Assembly (NCBI RefSeq): GCF_013373865.1
Contig: NC_050477.1
Location: 8,728,722 to 8,792,721, forward strand
Reading direction: 5' to 3'
DNA from: Monomorium pharaonis
Taxonomy: Eukaryota > Arthropoda > Insecta > Hymenoptera > Formicidae
DNA length: 64,000 nt
The notes beneath the pieces were generated by a model. The model was not told the origin of the DNA and searched no databases. It saw nothing but the letters and a program-made list of their open reading frames with translations. Shown here one piece after another: positions 10,571-23,599 of the stretch. Made by a program: the position numbers and the translations under genes. Numbering within the stretch: the stretch's first letter is position 1; every line of letters starts with the position of its first letter.

Positions 10571-11580
10571 TTAAATATATTTGATTGATTTTATTGATCT
10601 TTCGACTGATTTGTGAATGTATATGTACTTAACGTTTTTTTTTACTTTTATAAGGTTTTGATAGAATTTATCTTCTTTTTGTAAAAATCAAGTGATAGTG
10701 TTTCTTACATAATTTTATTTAAATTGATTTATTTATTATACATTATTCATTTTTTAATTATAAACATATGTAGATGTACATAACATTATTAATATTTATA
10801 TTGAATATACATGTATACGGCAATCATATTTGTTAATGCACATATGTACAAATTCTAATAACAATATTAGTAAAAACACAATATAAACACAACAAATAAC
10901 ATTAATATAAATAAAATTATATATGTATATACATATATACAGGGTGACATTGGCTAACTGGCAGCCAATCTGTAATAGATAGATATATATAGATATACTA
11001 ATAGATAGATGTATAGATATACTAATATAGAAATAAACATAAATATATATATATATATTTACGTTTATTTGTATATTAATATATCTATTAGTATATTTGT
11101 ATACATCTATCTATTAGTATATCTATATATATATATATATACATATATCTATCTATTACAGATTGGCTGCCGGTTAGCTGTCACCCTGTATATATGCATA
11201 TACATATATAATTTTAATTATATTAATGTTATTTGTTGTGTTTATATTGTGTTTTACTAATATTGTTATTAAAATTTATACATATGTGCATTAACAAATA
11301 TGATTGCCGTATAGTCATGTATATTCAATATAAATATTAATAATGTTACGTACATCTACATATGTTTATAATTAAAAAATGAATAATGTATAATAAATAA
11401 ATCAATTTAAATAAAATTATGTAAGGAACAAACTATCACTTGATTTTTACAAAAAGAAGATAAATTCTACCAAAATATAACCAAAATATATTTTTACCTT
11501 ATAAAAGTAAAAAAGAAACGTCAAGTACATACACATTCAAAAATCAGTACAAGATCAATAAAATTAATCAAATATATTTA
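10571..11580. repeat. 1-kb palindrome with a MITE at its centre
   Basis: Positions 10571-10938 are the reverse complement of about 11190-11580 with modest divergence; for example ttgattgattttattgatct is inverted at the right end. The symmetry reaches exactly to the TA dinucleotides flanking the central element (10940-11188). Short reading frames inside are AT-rich noise. Confidence 0.9.
10940..11188. mobile_element. 249-bp TA-flanked MITE (CAGGGTGAC termini)
   Basis: It begins cagggtgacattggctaac and ends in the approximate reverse complement (gttagctgtcaccctg). Terminal inverted repeats run about 45 bp. TA lies immediately outside on both sides (10938-10939 and 11189-11190), as expected for Tc1/mariner-type insertion. 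The interior is gata/tatc simple repeat. There is no transposase. Confidence 0.8.
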
Positions 11581-11954
11581 AAAAACTTCGAAAAATCCTC
11601 CAAAGAATAAAAATTTATTCGAAAATTATTTAAGAAATGAAAATGTTTACCAATTATAAATATTGAAACAAAAACTTAACATGTTCGAGTAGCATTAATT
11701 ATATTCTTGTATACTTATCAATATCAATAACATAATATTTATACCTTCTTTTTTCTTATCTTATTTTAATCCTGATCCTTATCTTGTTTCCCGTTTCTTT
11801 CTCTCTTTCTCTCTTTTTTTCGTACCACACAATTTTTTTTTCTTAATTTTATATTCTCAACTGCGAGGTTATTTAATTCGCCATACAATATTTTTAGCAG
11901 TAATGCCTGTAATTGTCAACTATATATTTAAACTTATTATAATAAAAACTTAAT
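11581..11954. other. AT-rich DNA, no gene seen
   Basis: AT-rich sequence between the 1-kb palindrome and the right outer arm. It contains a pyrimidine-rich tract (about 11795-11820). I recognise nothing else. Confidence 0.6.
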
Positions 11955-12133
11955 TAATATACATACATTTACATAACAATATATCAATTTTTTAATCAAT
12001 ACAAATAAAAAAATTATAATTATATTTAATGTATTGGCAAAAAAAATAATTAAGATAATTAAGAATTACTTGATAAATACGTGTTTCTGTCGTGGCGTCC
12101 AACGTCTCTTCCTTACCCTTCTAACAGCGATGG
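11955..12133 (-). repeat. Right arm of the large inverted repeat
   Basis: Reverse complement of 8848-9025, ending in ttctaacagcgatgg. The outer unit runs from 8848 to 12133. Confidence 0.85.
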
Positions 12134-12339
12134 TGATACAAAAATGGTTATATCATAATATTATTATATTAAATTAAATATGTCATAATATATTGTATTA
12201 AATTTCAACTTACTTTGTTAAGCATCAGTTAAACGTATCTGCAATTCAAAACAAATACTCTCTGCTATTTTATAATCTTCCAGTCTAAGTAATTTTTTCC
12301 CGGTATTTTTCTTGCTTCTTTTTGTGTCTTTCCGTCTCT

Positions 12340-12500
12340 CGTTAAACAGTCAAACTGTCAAAAACTGTCAACTATAAACTGTCAAACTTCGCACACGAAC
12401 GAAGCGAGTCAAGCGCGAGACAGCCAATCGCGATCGGAATAAAGAGGCAACAATGCAATCGCGATTAGCAGGCAACTTTAGGGTTACATGGCTATTTTAT
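12340..12500. repeat. Diverged relative of the 152-bp unit; tandem 'actgtcaa' motifs
   Basis: Several copies of aactgtcaa are followed by a GC-richer segment (cgaacgaagcgagtcaagcg, then aaagaggcaacaatg). This parallels the order in the 152-bp unit at 4189-4492 (acgaagtaagcgcagcgaga, then aaagcgacaacaatg). It may be part of the same Helitron-like family. The homology is by eye and low. Confidence 0.35.
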
Positions 12501-15500
12501 AAGAGGATTATTTGAAAGATAGATAATATCATTCTTTTATGAAATATACAAGTTACCGATGTACCGCGCAAGTAGAAACGTCACTTTGCGTTAATGCGCG
12601 TTAATTGCGATGACAAATGAACGAACGCATCGACGTCGTTACCTAACGTCCAACCGAGTGCAGCAGGAAGTGCATCGGGCAAGAGTAATGGTGGCATTGC
12701 ACCTCGGTGCAACAACACCAACAACGCGGTTCAACGGGAGCGTCTCCCTATATCGTTTTCTTTGACTCTTGGAATCCACACCCGTATATTATAATGCTAG
12801 CATTCGACGCTGGCATTCGATGCAGATGCGACGTTGCATCATGCTTTCCATCGAACCTTGACAACTTGACTGCACTCGCGTTTGTTTCCGACCGATAGTT
12901 ATAAATTTGTATGGTATATTGGGATATTTTTTAGTGTCATAATAAGGCGTGCACTTGAAGAATACACAAATATTTTAAAATATCTTAAAAGTTATATATG
13001 ATGATATATTAATATATATTACAATATGGAAAAAAATATTGAATATATTTTAATATAGTTTTTTTCTTAAAGAGCATTAGAGAAAGAGTTTTTAATGCGT
13101 TAATAAATGCATTTTAATAGTTTTGGCAAACACCATTTCTTTTTTCTTCCACTATTCTTTTATACTTTAACATTAAACACACATACATATTTATCTACAT
13201 TTTACTATTTTTAATATTTTGATAATTTAAATTTATTGGTAAAGGAAACTATCTACAATTGATGCTAAATCGATAATCATAGGGTGTATTTTATGCCAAA
13301 CACACACACACACACACATACATACACACATACACATTTGCAAGTTTTCTTCCAAATTTTCTCTTTCTTCTCCCGTTACGCCTCTGCTCGGTGTATCCGG
13401 AACAGGTATCACCGGCTGGAAACCCGGCACGTCGTAAAGCGTACATGAGGCGCAGGCTGTTGACTGGTACGGCGGGGACCCCGTCTAAAGATCATTTTAT
13501 AAAAGCCAATAACTCATCGCGGTGGAAGCACCGTGTAAATTTTGCGGTCGCGCCTGCGATCGTTTTCGTGGGACTTTATTCCTGCCACGTGGAGCGGAGT
13601 ATCGCGAGCGATAAGCGCGTCTGGGCTCGTTAGCGTTGCGACGGATTCGCCGAAAGGGGAATATCCGCGACGCTGTCACGGGTTTACGCGATATAAACGC
13701 GTTTTTTTTATTCCTTTTCGTGAGTTCCCGCTGCACCTTTGCCTCATATAATATCTCGCAGAAAGCGTGGGTGGGAATGAAACATGGGAAGTTTCGGGAT
13801 ATTCCCGAGTTAAACAGTAATATGCTAAGGATGACGTAAATAAATGTAATGATAGAACAATTATAATTCATTTTGTATTTTTTTTCGTTGCATTTGTTCT
13901 CTTGATAGAGAATTATTATTAATTGATATATATTATTAGATAGATAATATTATATAATGGAGAAGTGCACTAGATTAAGTCACTTGTGAAGTCTGTCTTA
14001 TATCTTGATAATTCAAAAATAAAAAATTAATCAAAACTTCAGATCTCCTAAATATATATATTTTTCGCTTTCTCTTATATTGAGCAGGTATTTGGAAAGC
14101 TATTAAAAGATTGATTGAAGCTTTTAATGATTTGCATCTTCGCGCTATCATTATACTTATTGAAGATACATTACACCGACAACATAATTCATCTTATTAC
14201 TACTTCTCTGGATAGTGGAAGAGATCAGATTTAATTTACTACAGAGATAAATTCTCAATGATAATTAATAATGCCTGATATATTTTGTGAAGTTTAATTA
14301 TCAGATTAATTTCAAATCAATCTTGAAAGCATAGTTTTTCAATTAACAGCATATATCACCATAAAACATCACATGTCATTAATAATTTACAAATTTATTT
14401 CTTTACGGAACCAGATTTCTTCAGTGCTACTCATGAAACTGAATAGTTACAACGAAGCCCATAGAAGCATTTGAAAATTCTCAATAAATACGAATCTATT
14501 CGAATCCACTGTATAATGTCACAAAACAACAAAATCTTTTTCTCTCATCTATCTGCGTTCATAAAAAGAACCTTCAAAGGTCGAGTGGGCTGTATTTCGT
14601 GGACACCCTGTAACCGCGACGAAGGATAAGGAGCTCATGCTCCTTATACGTATGTGCACAGCAGGTAGGACCGGCCTTGGTCCAATGACCTCGCGAAAGA
14701 TCAACCTCTCAGTTCGTACGTTCGGTGCTCCCCCTCGACGTGGCCGTCGAACGGGGAACATCATCGCCGGCGAACGAGCAAGGTCGTTGACATCGAGCGA
14801 CTTCTTCCCGGTTCCTCGATTCGTGCCACTCGTGTAATCGCGGTCCGGTATTTAACGCGCATGAGGCGCTCGCATTAATAATCACGCTGCGACTTTAGCT
14901 GAGAGAACCGCTTTACTCTCTCCGGCAAAGATCATCACCGGGGGGGATTCTGTTCATCGGCGGCGCCTTTTTTCTCGCGCGTCGCAGGAACCACGGGAAT
15001 CTTTCGGCGATTTTTCGTAGCGCGCATTAAAGCGAGCAGACTCCAAAGTTCTGCTTTAGAGAAGTCTTTAGGATGTTCTATACAAGTTTTGTATGTTCTG
15101 TATAAATATCATTATATTTCCAACTATAATTATCAACTATAAGTGTACGAAATGATGTGACAGTTAGGGACTCTTTTGAGAGACTACAAAATATGATATT
15201 ATATTTGATTATTTAAATAAAGAAGAAAAATTGTGAAATGATATTATGACAGATTATATTTGCATATCATTGGAATGTATAAGTAAATTTTGAAACAGGA
15301 ATAATTAATTTTATATTATTTAGATTCATACGACATGGAATACTTTAAATTCTTTTTTCTGTATACTTATAATAAGTATTAGCAACACTTTTTATCCCGG
15401 ATATTTAATTGTGCAAAAAATAGCTGGCCTTTTTCTTCTTTTGTTGCGCTTCTTTCGTTAGGATTAAGTTTTTCTCTCATCGATCAGGTACAGCTGCGAT

Positions 15501-16200
15501 GATTTTTACGGATAATGCTCGCGCATCACTCGCAAGGTTCATCCGGTGTCGATGAACGAGACGATAATGGACAGCGAAAGAGAAATATGGGTTCGAGGAA
15601 GTGTTCGGTAATGGACTCGGTAATCCGTGGATCGATCGGCCCATTGACTGCGGCTCATTCCTACGGACGGTCATTACAGGAATATTATGCCGTGTCAATA
15701 ATACTTTACCGTGGCGTTTCGCAGCTGTAACGGGCTCGACGAGCAGATCGACGTACCATTGTGTACGGCCGGCAATCATTTTCGGGAGGAAATCGGAAAT
15801 TTCACGCTCACATAATTCCGTTTTAATAGCTATTCCGGGACATACGAAAATTTGATTTAACACGCAAACGGCATAGGTTTTGATGGATTTCAATGTATTT
15901 CTCCTTAATAGCGGAGTTCGATTAATTGCGAACAGTTATAACACTTGAAAGAACAATTTTACTGCAGTGTCTAAAAAGTTAACTAGATATAAATCTGAAA
16001 ATAATTTTATATTAAAGTTGTTAGACCATTAAATGATTATGTATAATAGAACACTAAAGCATAGTGATATTAATGTAAAAAGTTTTGATATTTTAGCATC
16101 CATCTTGTAGACGTTCAATATCATTTTTAACTTAGTCGAACGTAATTATTTTCGGATTTGTATTTCTCAACAAAATCGTTTTTCTGTGCAGATTTTATTT
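12500..16200. other. Gene-free DNA with GC-richer islands
   Basis: GC-richer islands at about 12550-12900, 13380-13830, 14550-15060 and 15480-15910 alternate with strongly AT-rich DNA. A (CA)n run lies at about 13298-13318. Short reading frames overlap on both strands inside the islands and none shows a recognisable domain. The islands could be conserved non-coding elements or exons of an unrecognised gene. Confidence 0.5.
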
Positions 16201-16210
16201 TAAAGAAATT

Positions 16211-16211
<1 letters not shown>

Positions 16212-16290
<79 letters not shown>
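16212..16290. repeat. (CT)n-(TA)n compound microsatellite
   Basis: About 40 bp of CT repeats run directly into about 33 bp of TA repeats, then tatg variants. Confidence 0.95.
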
Positions 16291-16293
<3 letters not shown>

Positions 16294-16299
16294 GTATAT

Positions 16300-19200
16300 G
16301 TATATATAATATACCTATATAATTTATAAGTCTTTAAATTTTATTTTTATTCTCGTTAATTCTTAAAAAGTTAAATAGTTTAATTCCTTATTACAGATAA
16401 TATACAGCAAGTATTACAGACAGATATTTAAGATAAAAAATCAAGATACTTTTTCGTGATTATATCACTTGATACTTTAATAGCTTATTTACCTGAGAAT
16501 AAAATATAAGTTTAACTAAGATTTATTCAGGATTTCATTGTAAGAATATTTGGTTAGGTGACACGCAACGCATTTAAAGTTACATCTTATAAGTTAAGCG
16601 TACGTTAGCGTTGAAAAAAGGAGGAAGTAGAAAGGAGACAAGAAACTATGCGCGAGGGCACAGAGGAATAGAAAGAGATGAGGGCAAACAGCGCGTTACG
16701 CGAAACTATAATATTGTAATTAATGCCTTTATGTAAATAGAGTTAAGTCGTACAGCACAATACGGTGCTCGTTATCTGAAACACATATTATCGTTCGTGC
16801 CTTAGGGATGTGTGCATGCCTGTACACGTACGCGTGTTTCTCAGCTGCACTTCCTGCAGTATTAATTGTGGCACGAGCTTTGAGACCACCATAGCTGTGC
16901 GAGCATCTGCTCCGCATGGCAAATCTGATCGCCATCAACGACGAACAATTTCATTGCTTACATATCCTTTAATGTACCGTTTTGAGATATTTATAAGTGC
17001 AAATTTAATTGGATCAAATTTCGCCGAAAATCATAACTAAATAAATTTCACTTATAATTTCTTCTATAATAATATATTGTTCTTTTACTGCAACATAACT
17101 CAAAAATTTTCATTTTTCAATTATCTGCAAAAAAAAAGAAAAAGAATTTTTATAAGAATTCAATAAACTGACTGAAGAACTACGATGATACTTTTATTTT
17201 ATTACAATATTAGATCAAACTATTATTATCAAAATCATATTTAAAAATGAAATATTACATTTTTAGTGATTTAAAGCTTTCAAACTGAAAAATTTTTTTT
17301 TTTTTAAGTTACGTCATTGTTGTAGCAAATAACCGATATATAAGATATGTAATGTCGTTATGTATGTTATATGTTTCAAGTTATTAAAAATTACATTTTA
17401 ATGGATCACTTCATACTTTAAATTATCATTTGTTAAAAAATAAATTGCCTTCAGACAAAACTACATTAAATACAAGTTTACAAAGCGTGATGAAAAGCAA
17501 TTACAACATGACGTTCCTGTGATCAATGATCATTTGTTCTGTCGCGGACCTTGTATTTATCTGAGACCATAACTTTCAAGAGCGAACGTTTCTTAACGCA
17601 TCATGTCATGTCTGTCATTTCCATATTCATGCTTGCGCAAACGGTGGCAAATATAAATTAATATAAACACCAAGTATGTAAATGTAGCCCACGCATTCCA
17701 CGTCGTGTAACGATGCACTGGCTGACTGACAAAGACTTAACCCTTTTTACTGAAAGTAAAGGACTTCTCAGTCTTCAGTAACTGTTTCCTGATTTTAATT
17801 TCTTTTCATACACTCGGGTATAAGAATTTCTTAAAAATACATATGACATTTTTAAACATTAAAAATCGTAAGATTATCGAAACCGTTATTATTATAAAGC
17901 CGTAAAAGTATATTACTTACAATTAATTATTATATAATTTTGTTATCAATTTTAATTAAAACGTTACATTTTATAATAATTTATTTTTTTAAGTCTTAGC
18001 TTTAAATTCTTTTAGGTTTTTTATTTTTGCAGAAACAATATTTGGTTTTTATTTGGCACTTGCAGAGATAAAAATTGCGATACTACTACTTTTTCCGATT
18101 ATTGTAACATTTATTACAATATATAATTATTATTACAATATACTCCTTGTCAAATATATTAAATGATATACATTGTCTTGTATATAATTGATAAGATAAA
18201 TAACTTTTAAGACTGACAATTACTATACATTAACGAGAAAAAAATGTAATTTGCATTGTTCAACAGTCTATGACATTTTTCTAAGCTATCTGAAAAATTA
18301 TTGTTATTTGCGTACATTATATATTTCTGAAACATGGGAGTCGTATGTAAAACATTTTCTGAAAATTATTTGTGATACATACAATATTATCATTACATAT
18401 TGACCAAAATGTAATAAATAATCTGAAACAAATCGTAAACAATCTTCCATAAAAGATATGTGAAAATGTGACCGCTAATTTCTTGCATTCAGTTAATAGC
18501 GGATTAACTTTAATAGAGGTTTTCTTTATACTAATCAAACTTCTTATGTAAAATAATATTTTCAATCTAAAAAGGATATTTTCCAATTTAATTTCTAATT
18601 CCTGACGGCATTTGAAATAAGTTATGTAAAATGGAATTCCAATGATTATACGTTTACGATGACCGGTTGTCGCAAGGTGGTTATAGCAAAGCGCAAGCAG
18701 GGCGCACGACTGTGTGTTGGATGGCCACGACCGCGAAGACGTCTCGTCGATCTCTTTAATGTGCCGCAGGCGGTAAGTTCGCGCGCAGGAGAAAGCTGAG
18801 CCCTCGTGGACGGACGCTCCGGTGACTTCGGATTCTCTGCACCACGAAGAGAATTACGTAATCCGTCTCATTCTTGGCAGACTAAAATTCTCATCGTGCC
18901 GTTTAACATTCGTGAGACGATAACTACGCGTGCTCGCATAAATCAGTTTAGGCTATCGAGTGTTGTCGTCTAATGTCGCGGAAATGCCTTGCAAGCATTC
19001 AAAATGCAGTTAAAGGAAAGTTATAAGACAATATTTCATGAAACGATCGTGAGAAAAGAAAGTAACTCCTGATCTATAGCCGACAATCAGTACTCCGAGA
19101 GATTAAATGAAAAGTCGATCATAAATCGTCCCCAGTATGATTGATAATTCGAACGTTATATAATGTAAAGATGGGCATTAAAAGGTCAATCTAAATAATT

Positions 19201-22200
19201 TACCTGATTTTGTACGCATGACACTATCTATCACTAGCGTTACGATCTTTGCGTGATTATAACCTGTCGCAAGTTGCGATCAAAGGACATGCTTTTCCGT
19301 GATAATTAACATTAAAAAAAACAAAAAAAAAACATATGAATTCACGATCTCGCAAATTGATGAGAATTAGCGCCGATCCGGCGACAGGTCGTTACGTTAT
19401 TGCCACGAAATATCACGGTTTCCTTTGCACCATTAGCCTGACCGATTGTATAACACTTCTTCGGCGCTGGTCGAAACTCCTTTCCAATTTAAATGGCCTG
19501 CACGTTATAAATTCATCCGTGAAATCACGCGGCCGACGATTACATCGGACCTGCTCGATTATTTAACCGTTACCTCGTTCCGAAATTACAACCGCCAAAA
19601 TGGGAAAACTTGCAACTTTCTTGAAATGTTGGTTCTCTCTCTCTCTATCTTTCAAGTAGCTCTCTTAAATGTAATTACACACGGATACACATTAATTTGT
19701 GTATTAATCTAATGTTTAATAATTAATAGAAATACTATAATAAATTAACTGAAATACATTGAATAAAAATCTTCAGTAATTTATAAGCTATGGAAGGAAA
19801 GTAACAATAATTATATTTTATATTACTCCGGTAGTAATTCTAATGATGTCTAGTTGAGTCATATCGATATATCTGTCACGGGAATACTTTAATAAATATT
19901 ATTAAGATTCAACGTGCCACTTACGAAAGCTGTATTTCTTCTAATCTGCTATATTTTATGCGAGTGTCGATTATAATGATATTTCCACGACGTCGAGGTA
20001 TCATGGACGTTTGTGCGTCTTTCCTACTTGTATTGTGCATATTATTAACTCTTTCGTCGTATTCGTTATACTATATTGACACGTGTAATGATGGAGATTA
20101 ACGAGCATGCCGGACTCGTTGCAGGACGCCTAAGTAACGGCCGAGTCATTCACGCAATATTGACCGCAGCTTATCGGGGAAACACGAAGACGCAAAATTT
20201 CCTCGCGATCGCGATTTTCTCTCGCCGACGTGTAATAATTGCACCGCGTAACGAATGATTAATTTCTTCTCTCCTTTTAGGATTCTTTTTAAAACACACG
20301 CGAAGGGAAATGTTACGAATAATTAGCTCGCTGTGCGTTAATCCCAATCATTTCTTACGCGTCTTTAGTATTGAATATCAAAGAGAGGTATGAGATGGTC
20401 GAAGCTTTTTCTTTCGATTCCCACGAGTGTCTTGATAATTGTTTTGCATCAATTATCTTACAATGTGAAACAATCTCGGAGGTTTATATGGATCGAGTGT
20501 TGCTTAACAAAAGATACCTGAAAGTCTCTCGTTCGGTCCCGCATCGCAAAAATAAACCCCGCACAATCCGACCTTCCCGCGAGTCTTCGATTAGATGTAC
20601 AAAGAGCCTAGGAGTATTCTCAGCGCGGGCATAAAGTCGGGTAGCGATCCTCCTAGACGACCATGGCGAACGCCGGTAGTTCCGGCGAAGCCGGCCGGTA
20701 ATTAACTTCGCTCTTAACTTTCCTGACCTTCTTCCACCGGTGGGATCGCCGCCTCAGCTCGGCTCTATCGGGACCCGACTTCCTCCCCCCCCCCCGTTCT
20801 CAGGATCGGCTCGGGTCCTGGCAGGTATATTTGCCGCATCGCGTCTCCGTGCCGCATTCCAGAGCTCCGGATGCATTGCACGAGTGCGTCGGCCCCGCGT
20901 GCTCTCTACATACGCGTATAGAAAGGATTTCTTCCAGGACCGCGGCCCCGGAAATCGAAGAGATCGCGCTCGCACGGGGCGTGGCCCGTTAATTCCATCG
21001 AATCCTGGTATATAAGTAAGATTAAAGAGCGTACAGCGCTTAGGCACGCATTTAATTCACTCGACTTTGCTTAACGCCGTCGCGCTAAAAGTGCATTTTA
21101 CGTTGAAAGTAGCTTTACGATGAAAATATCAATTAACGACGACGAGTGAAATTGCGTTAACTATTTTATGGATTGCACAAAAATATTCTTAATTATTATT
21201 GGGTCTCATGTCTGAACTGTTTGAAGAGATATATAAAGAATATCCTGAGAAGGAAAGATGCATGCACCGCATTATTTGATCCTAATTAATTCTATTGATG
21301 TACATTTACAATCATTCATTCTCTTAACTGTAAATGATTCATTTCGGACGTTAAAAGCAAAAACGTAAACGGACGTAAATTTGCCTTAAAACTCGTGGAC
21401 ACGAGTCTTTCTGGTATTTCAGATGTTTCCGTCGCTGCTATTAATTACGCCGCATGAATACGAGCGACTTTACACTGGAAACTGGAGCCGCTATTGTAAT
21501 CCGCCGCGGGGATTCTCGCGCTATGAATTGCCCACGATGTCGGGAGAGGGCAGGACTCTGAAGAGGGTCGTGGTAAGCGTCATTTGAATTATGAAATTAA
21601 TGCGATCGCTCGGTGAACGTGGCCGTCGTGTCGCGTAATCGCGCATTAAATTCTGTTCATGACACCGCCAGAATTTCTTGCACAATAACGCGCAGCGCTA
21701 TAATTAATTTTAAAAGATCCATTAAAGTCGTTTCATTACACTTTTATTATTTTGTCAATTTGTTCGAGAAATGTAAAGTTAGATTTATTTTTAGTTTATA
21801 CTTTAAATAAATGTATTAGTTATTTATTTTTCTTTTTTATCCTTAAGATTTATATTAAAAATAAAAATTACAAATATGATTTTTAATTTACAATAGATTT
21901 TATAATAAAGTTAATTTCTCTTCAAAAGAACTCGAAGAACGTAAAGACTAAAAATTATATCACTGTGTTATATTTCGTATCTATGAAGAAGAGACGCATG
22001 TAATCCGCGCGACAGACCGGAGCTAAAAAATTATATTATACGAGCAACGTTTGTACGAAACGTTCAATGACCACGGAGCTTAGCAATTAAGCAAATGCGC
22101 TACGAGAACAGCACTTAATTAATTAGGCACCTCGATCAATTAACCGAGAAGCGTTTAGTTGAACTGGTACTTCGCCGCAGGAGCGACATTCCAGAGTACA

Positions 22201-22455
22201 CGCAAACCTCGCATGAGACAAATGAGAAACACGAAATCTTCTGCGTAATCATTTCCACACAATGACAACGCAGATGTCACTTCTCTTCTTGCGATGGCAA
22301 ACAAATCAAATATTGAAAATAGCGCAATAAAATTATTCTACATTCATCGTTTAATTTTTCTTGAGAGCGTAATACAAGGAAACAAAAAATTGTTTTAGTA
22401 CTTTATTCCCATGCGCAAAAATTTTCACTAAAGTTATGATTTGTAATTGAATCAC
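16300..22455. other. Gene-free DNA with GC-richer islands
   Basis: Islands at about 16570-16950, 18660-19000, 19330-19600, 20000-20660, 20640-21100, 21400-21720 and 21990-22260 are separated by AT-rich DNA. A homopolymer C tract lies at about 20785-20797. I found no protein domain, tRNA or known ncRNA in any frame. Confidence 0.5.
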
Positions 22456-22458
22456 ATA

Positions 22459-22890
22459 CACAGAAAAAAGGATATTGTTATTTTGACAATATCTTTGGTT
22501 TCAAAATGAAAATCTTCAAATAAGATTATATTGTGTTAAATAAAAAAAATTTACTTGAATGAAGATTTATTTTAAGATTTTATATAGTTTAATCAAGAAA
22601 ATTATATTCTTGTTATTTAAGAATAATTTTCTTGAATGGAACTGAAAAAATGTTGGATAGAAAATACTGTATGTTTAAATCGAAAATTATAATTTTTTTA
22701 GAATAAAATTACCAAAATAATAACATTATATTTTTGAAATAATTATAGTATTGAAATAAGGCTATAATATTGTACAAATTTAAGATTTTCAAATTCTTCT
22801 AAGAAGATTATATATTGTTGCGTATATATGAAACAATGTATGCGTTCATATGAATATGTAAGAGTTAATTTGACACTTGCTTTTTCTGTG
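22459..22890. mobile_element. TA-flanked MITE with cacagaaaaa termini
   Basis: The 5' end cacagaaaaa is repeated inverted at the 3' end (tttttctgtg). TA flanks both sides (22457-22458 and 22891-22892). The interior is AT-rich with imperfect internal inverted repeats (gaaaattatattcttg and similar). The same terminal sequence occurs at 49859-50070. Confidence 0.65.
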
Positions 22891-22892
22891 TA

Positions 22893-23340
22893 TGATAATC
22901 CTCCATTAAAACATGTTATGTATTATATATAATATATGTCCTCCATTAAAATCCTCCATTAAAAATTTAAACAACATTTAAGATTAAAATTTTTATTTAC
23001 AATTAAAATTAAATTTTTGCGTTTCATGCATAATGTGTTTTACGAAACATTGCAATAATATTTTTTGTTAGAGTTAAGTTAAAAAACATGTTACGTACAA
23101 GAAGAATATTTAATTGCATTACTTAAGAATTTTACTAATGTCTTTACTGCGTCATAAATTAAAATAATTTTTATAAATAGTTTTTTATAAATACTAAAAA
23201 AGTATTAGTGTTAATGTTTCATGATCAGTTAATCACAATTATGTAATTTACAACTATGTATTTCTATTCGAAATAATATAAAATTTGTTAACATTAGACA
23301 TATATATGTATATATGTATATACATATATTATATATAATA
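22893..23340. other. AT-rich DNA, no gene seen
   Basis: AT-rich sequence with a short direct duplication of cctccattaaaa (22901-22970) and a tatatgtatata tract just before the SINE. Nothing else is recognised. Confidence 0.6.
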
Positions 23341-23369
23341 TAATATATAATACCAGATGCATATCACAA

Positions 23370-23580
23370 ATATTAGCGTAGCGATTGTGGTGCAATTGTG
23401 CGTCTACTTTCTGTGCCGAAGATCCGGGATCAAATCCCGATCAAATGTGATTTTTATTCGATTGCCACCTCTCGGAAGACAATGGCAAACCACCAAGAGT
23501 ACTTGGTCCAAGAAAATCCCTCTAATTAGACCGTTCGGCGTTAAACTATATAGGTCCCGTATATTTGTGTAAATTGTAGA
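23370..23580 (+). mobile_element. tRNA-derived SINE
   Basis: A polymerase III A box (tagcgattgtgg, 23379-23390) and B box (gggatcaaatccc, 23426-23438) sit 47 bp apart, as in a tRNA. A non-tRNA body follows with accaccaagagtacttggtc and gaaaatccctctaattagac. The tRNA part does not fold into a convincing functional tRNA, so it is the head of a SINE. The body is of a type I associate with insect SINEs. The ends are approximate; short cacaaata / tatttgtg strings flank it. Confidence 0.6.
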
Positions 23581-23599
23581 AAGCGCACATCACATCAGA

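Noticed and set aside
11009..11260. 83-codon reading frame rich in Ile and Tyr
   Set aside because: Produced by tatata repeats inside the palindrome.
13497..13871. 124-codon frame on the minus strand and overlapping plus-strand frames
   Set aside because: GC-richer island with open frames on both strands; no motif or conservation signal visible.
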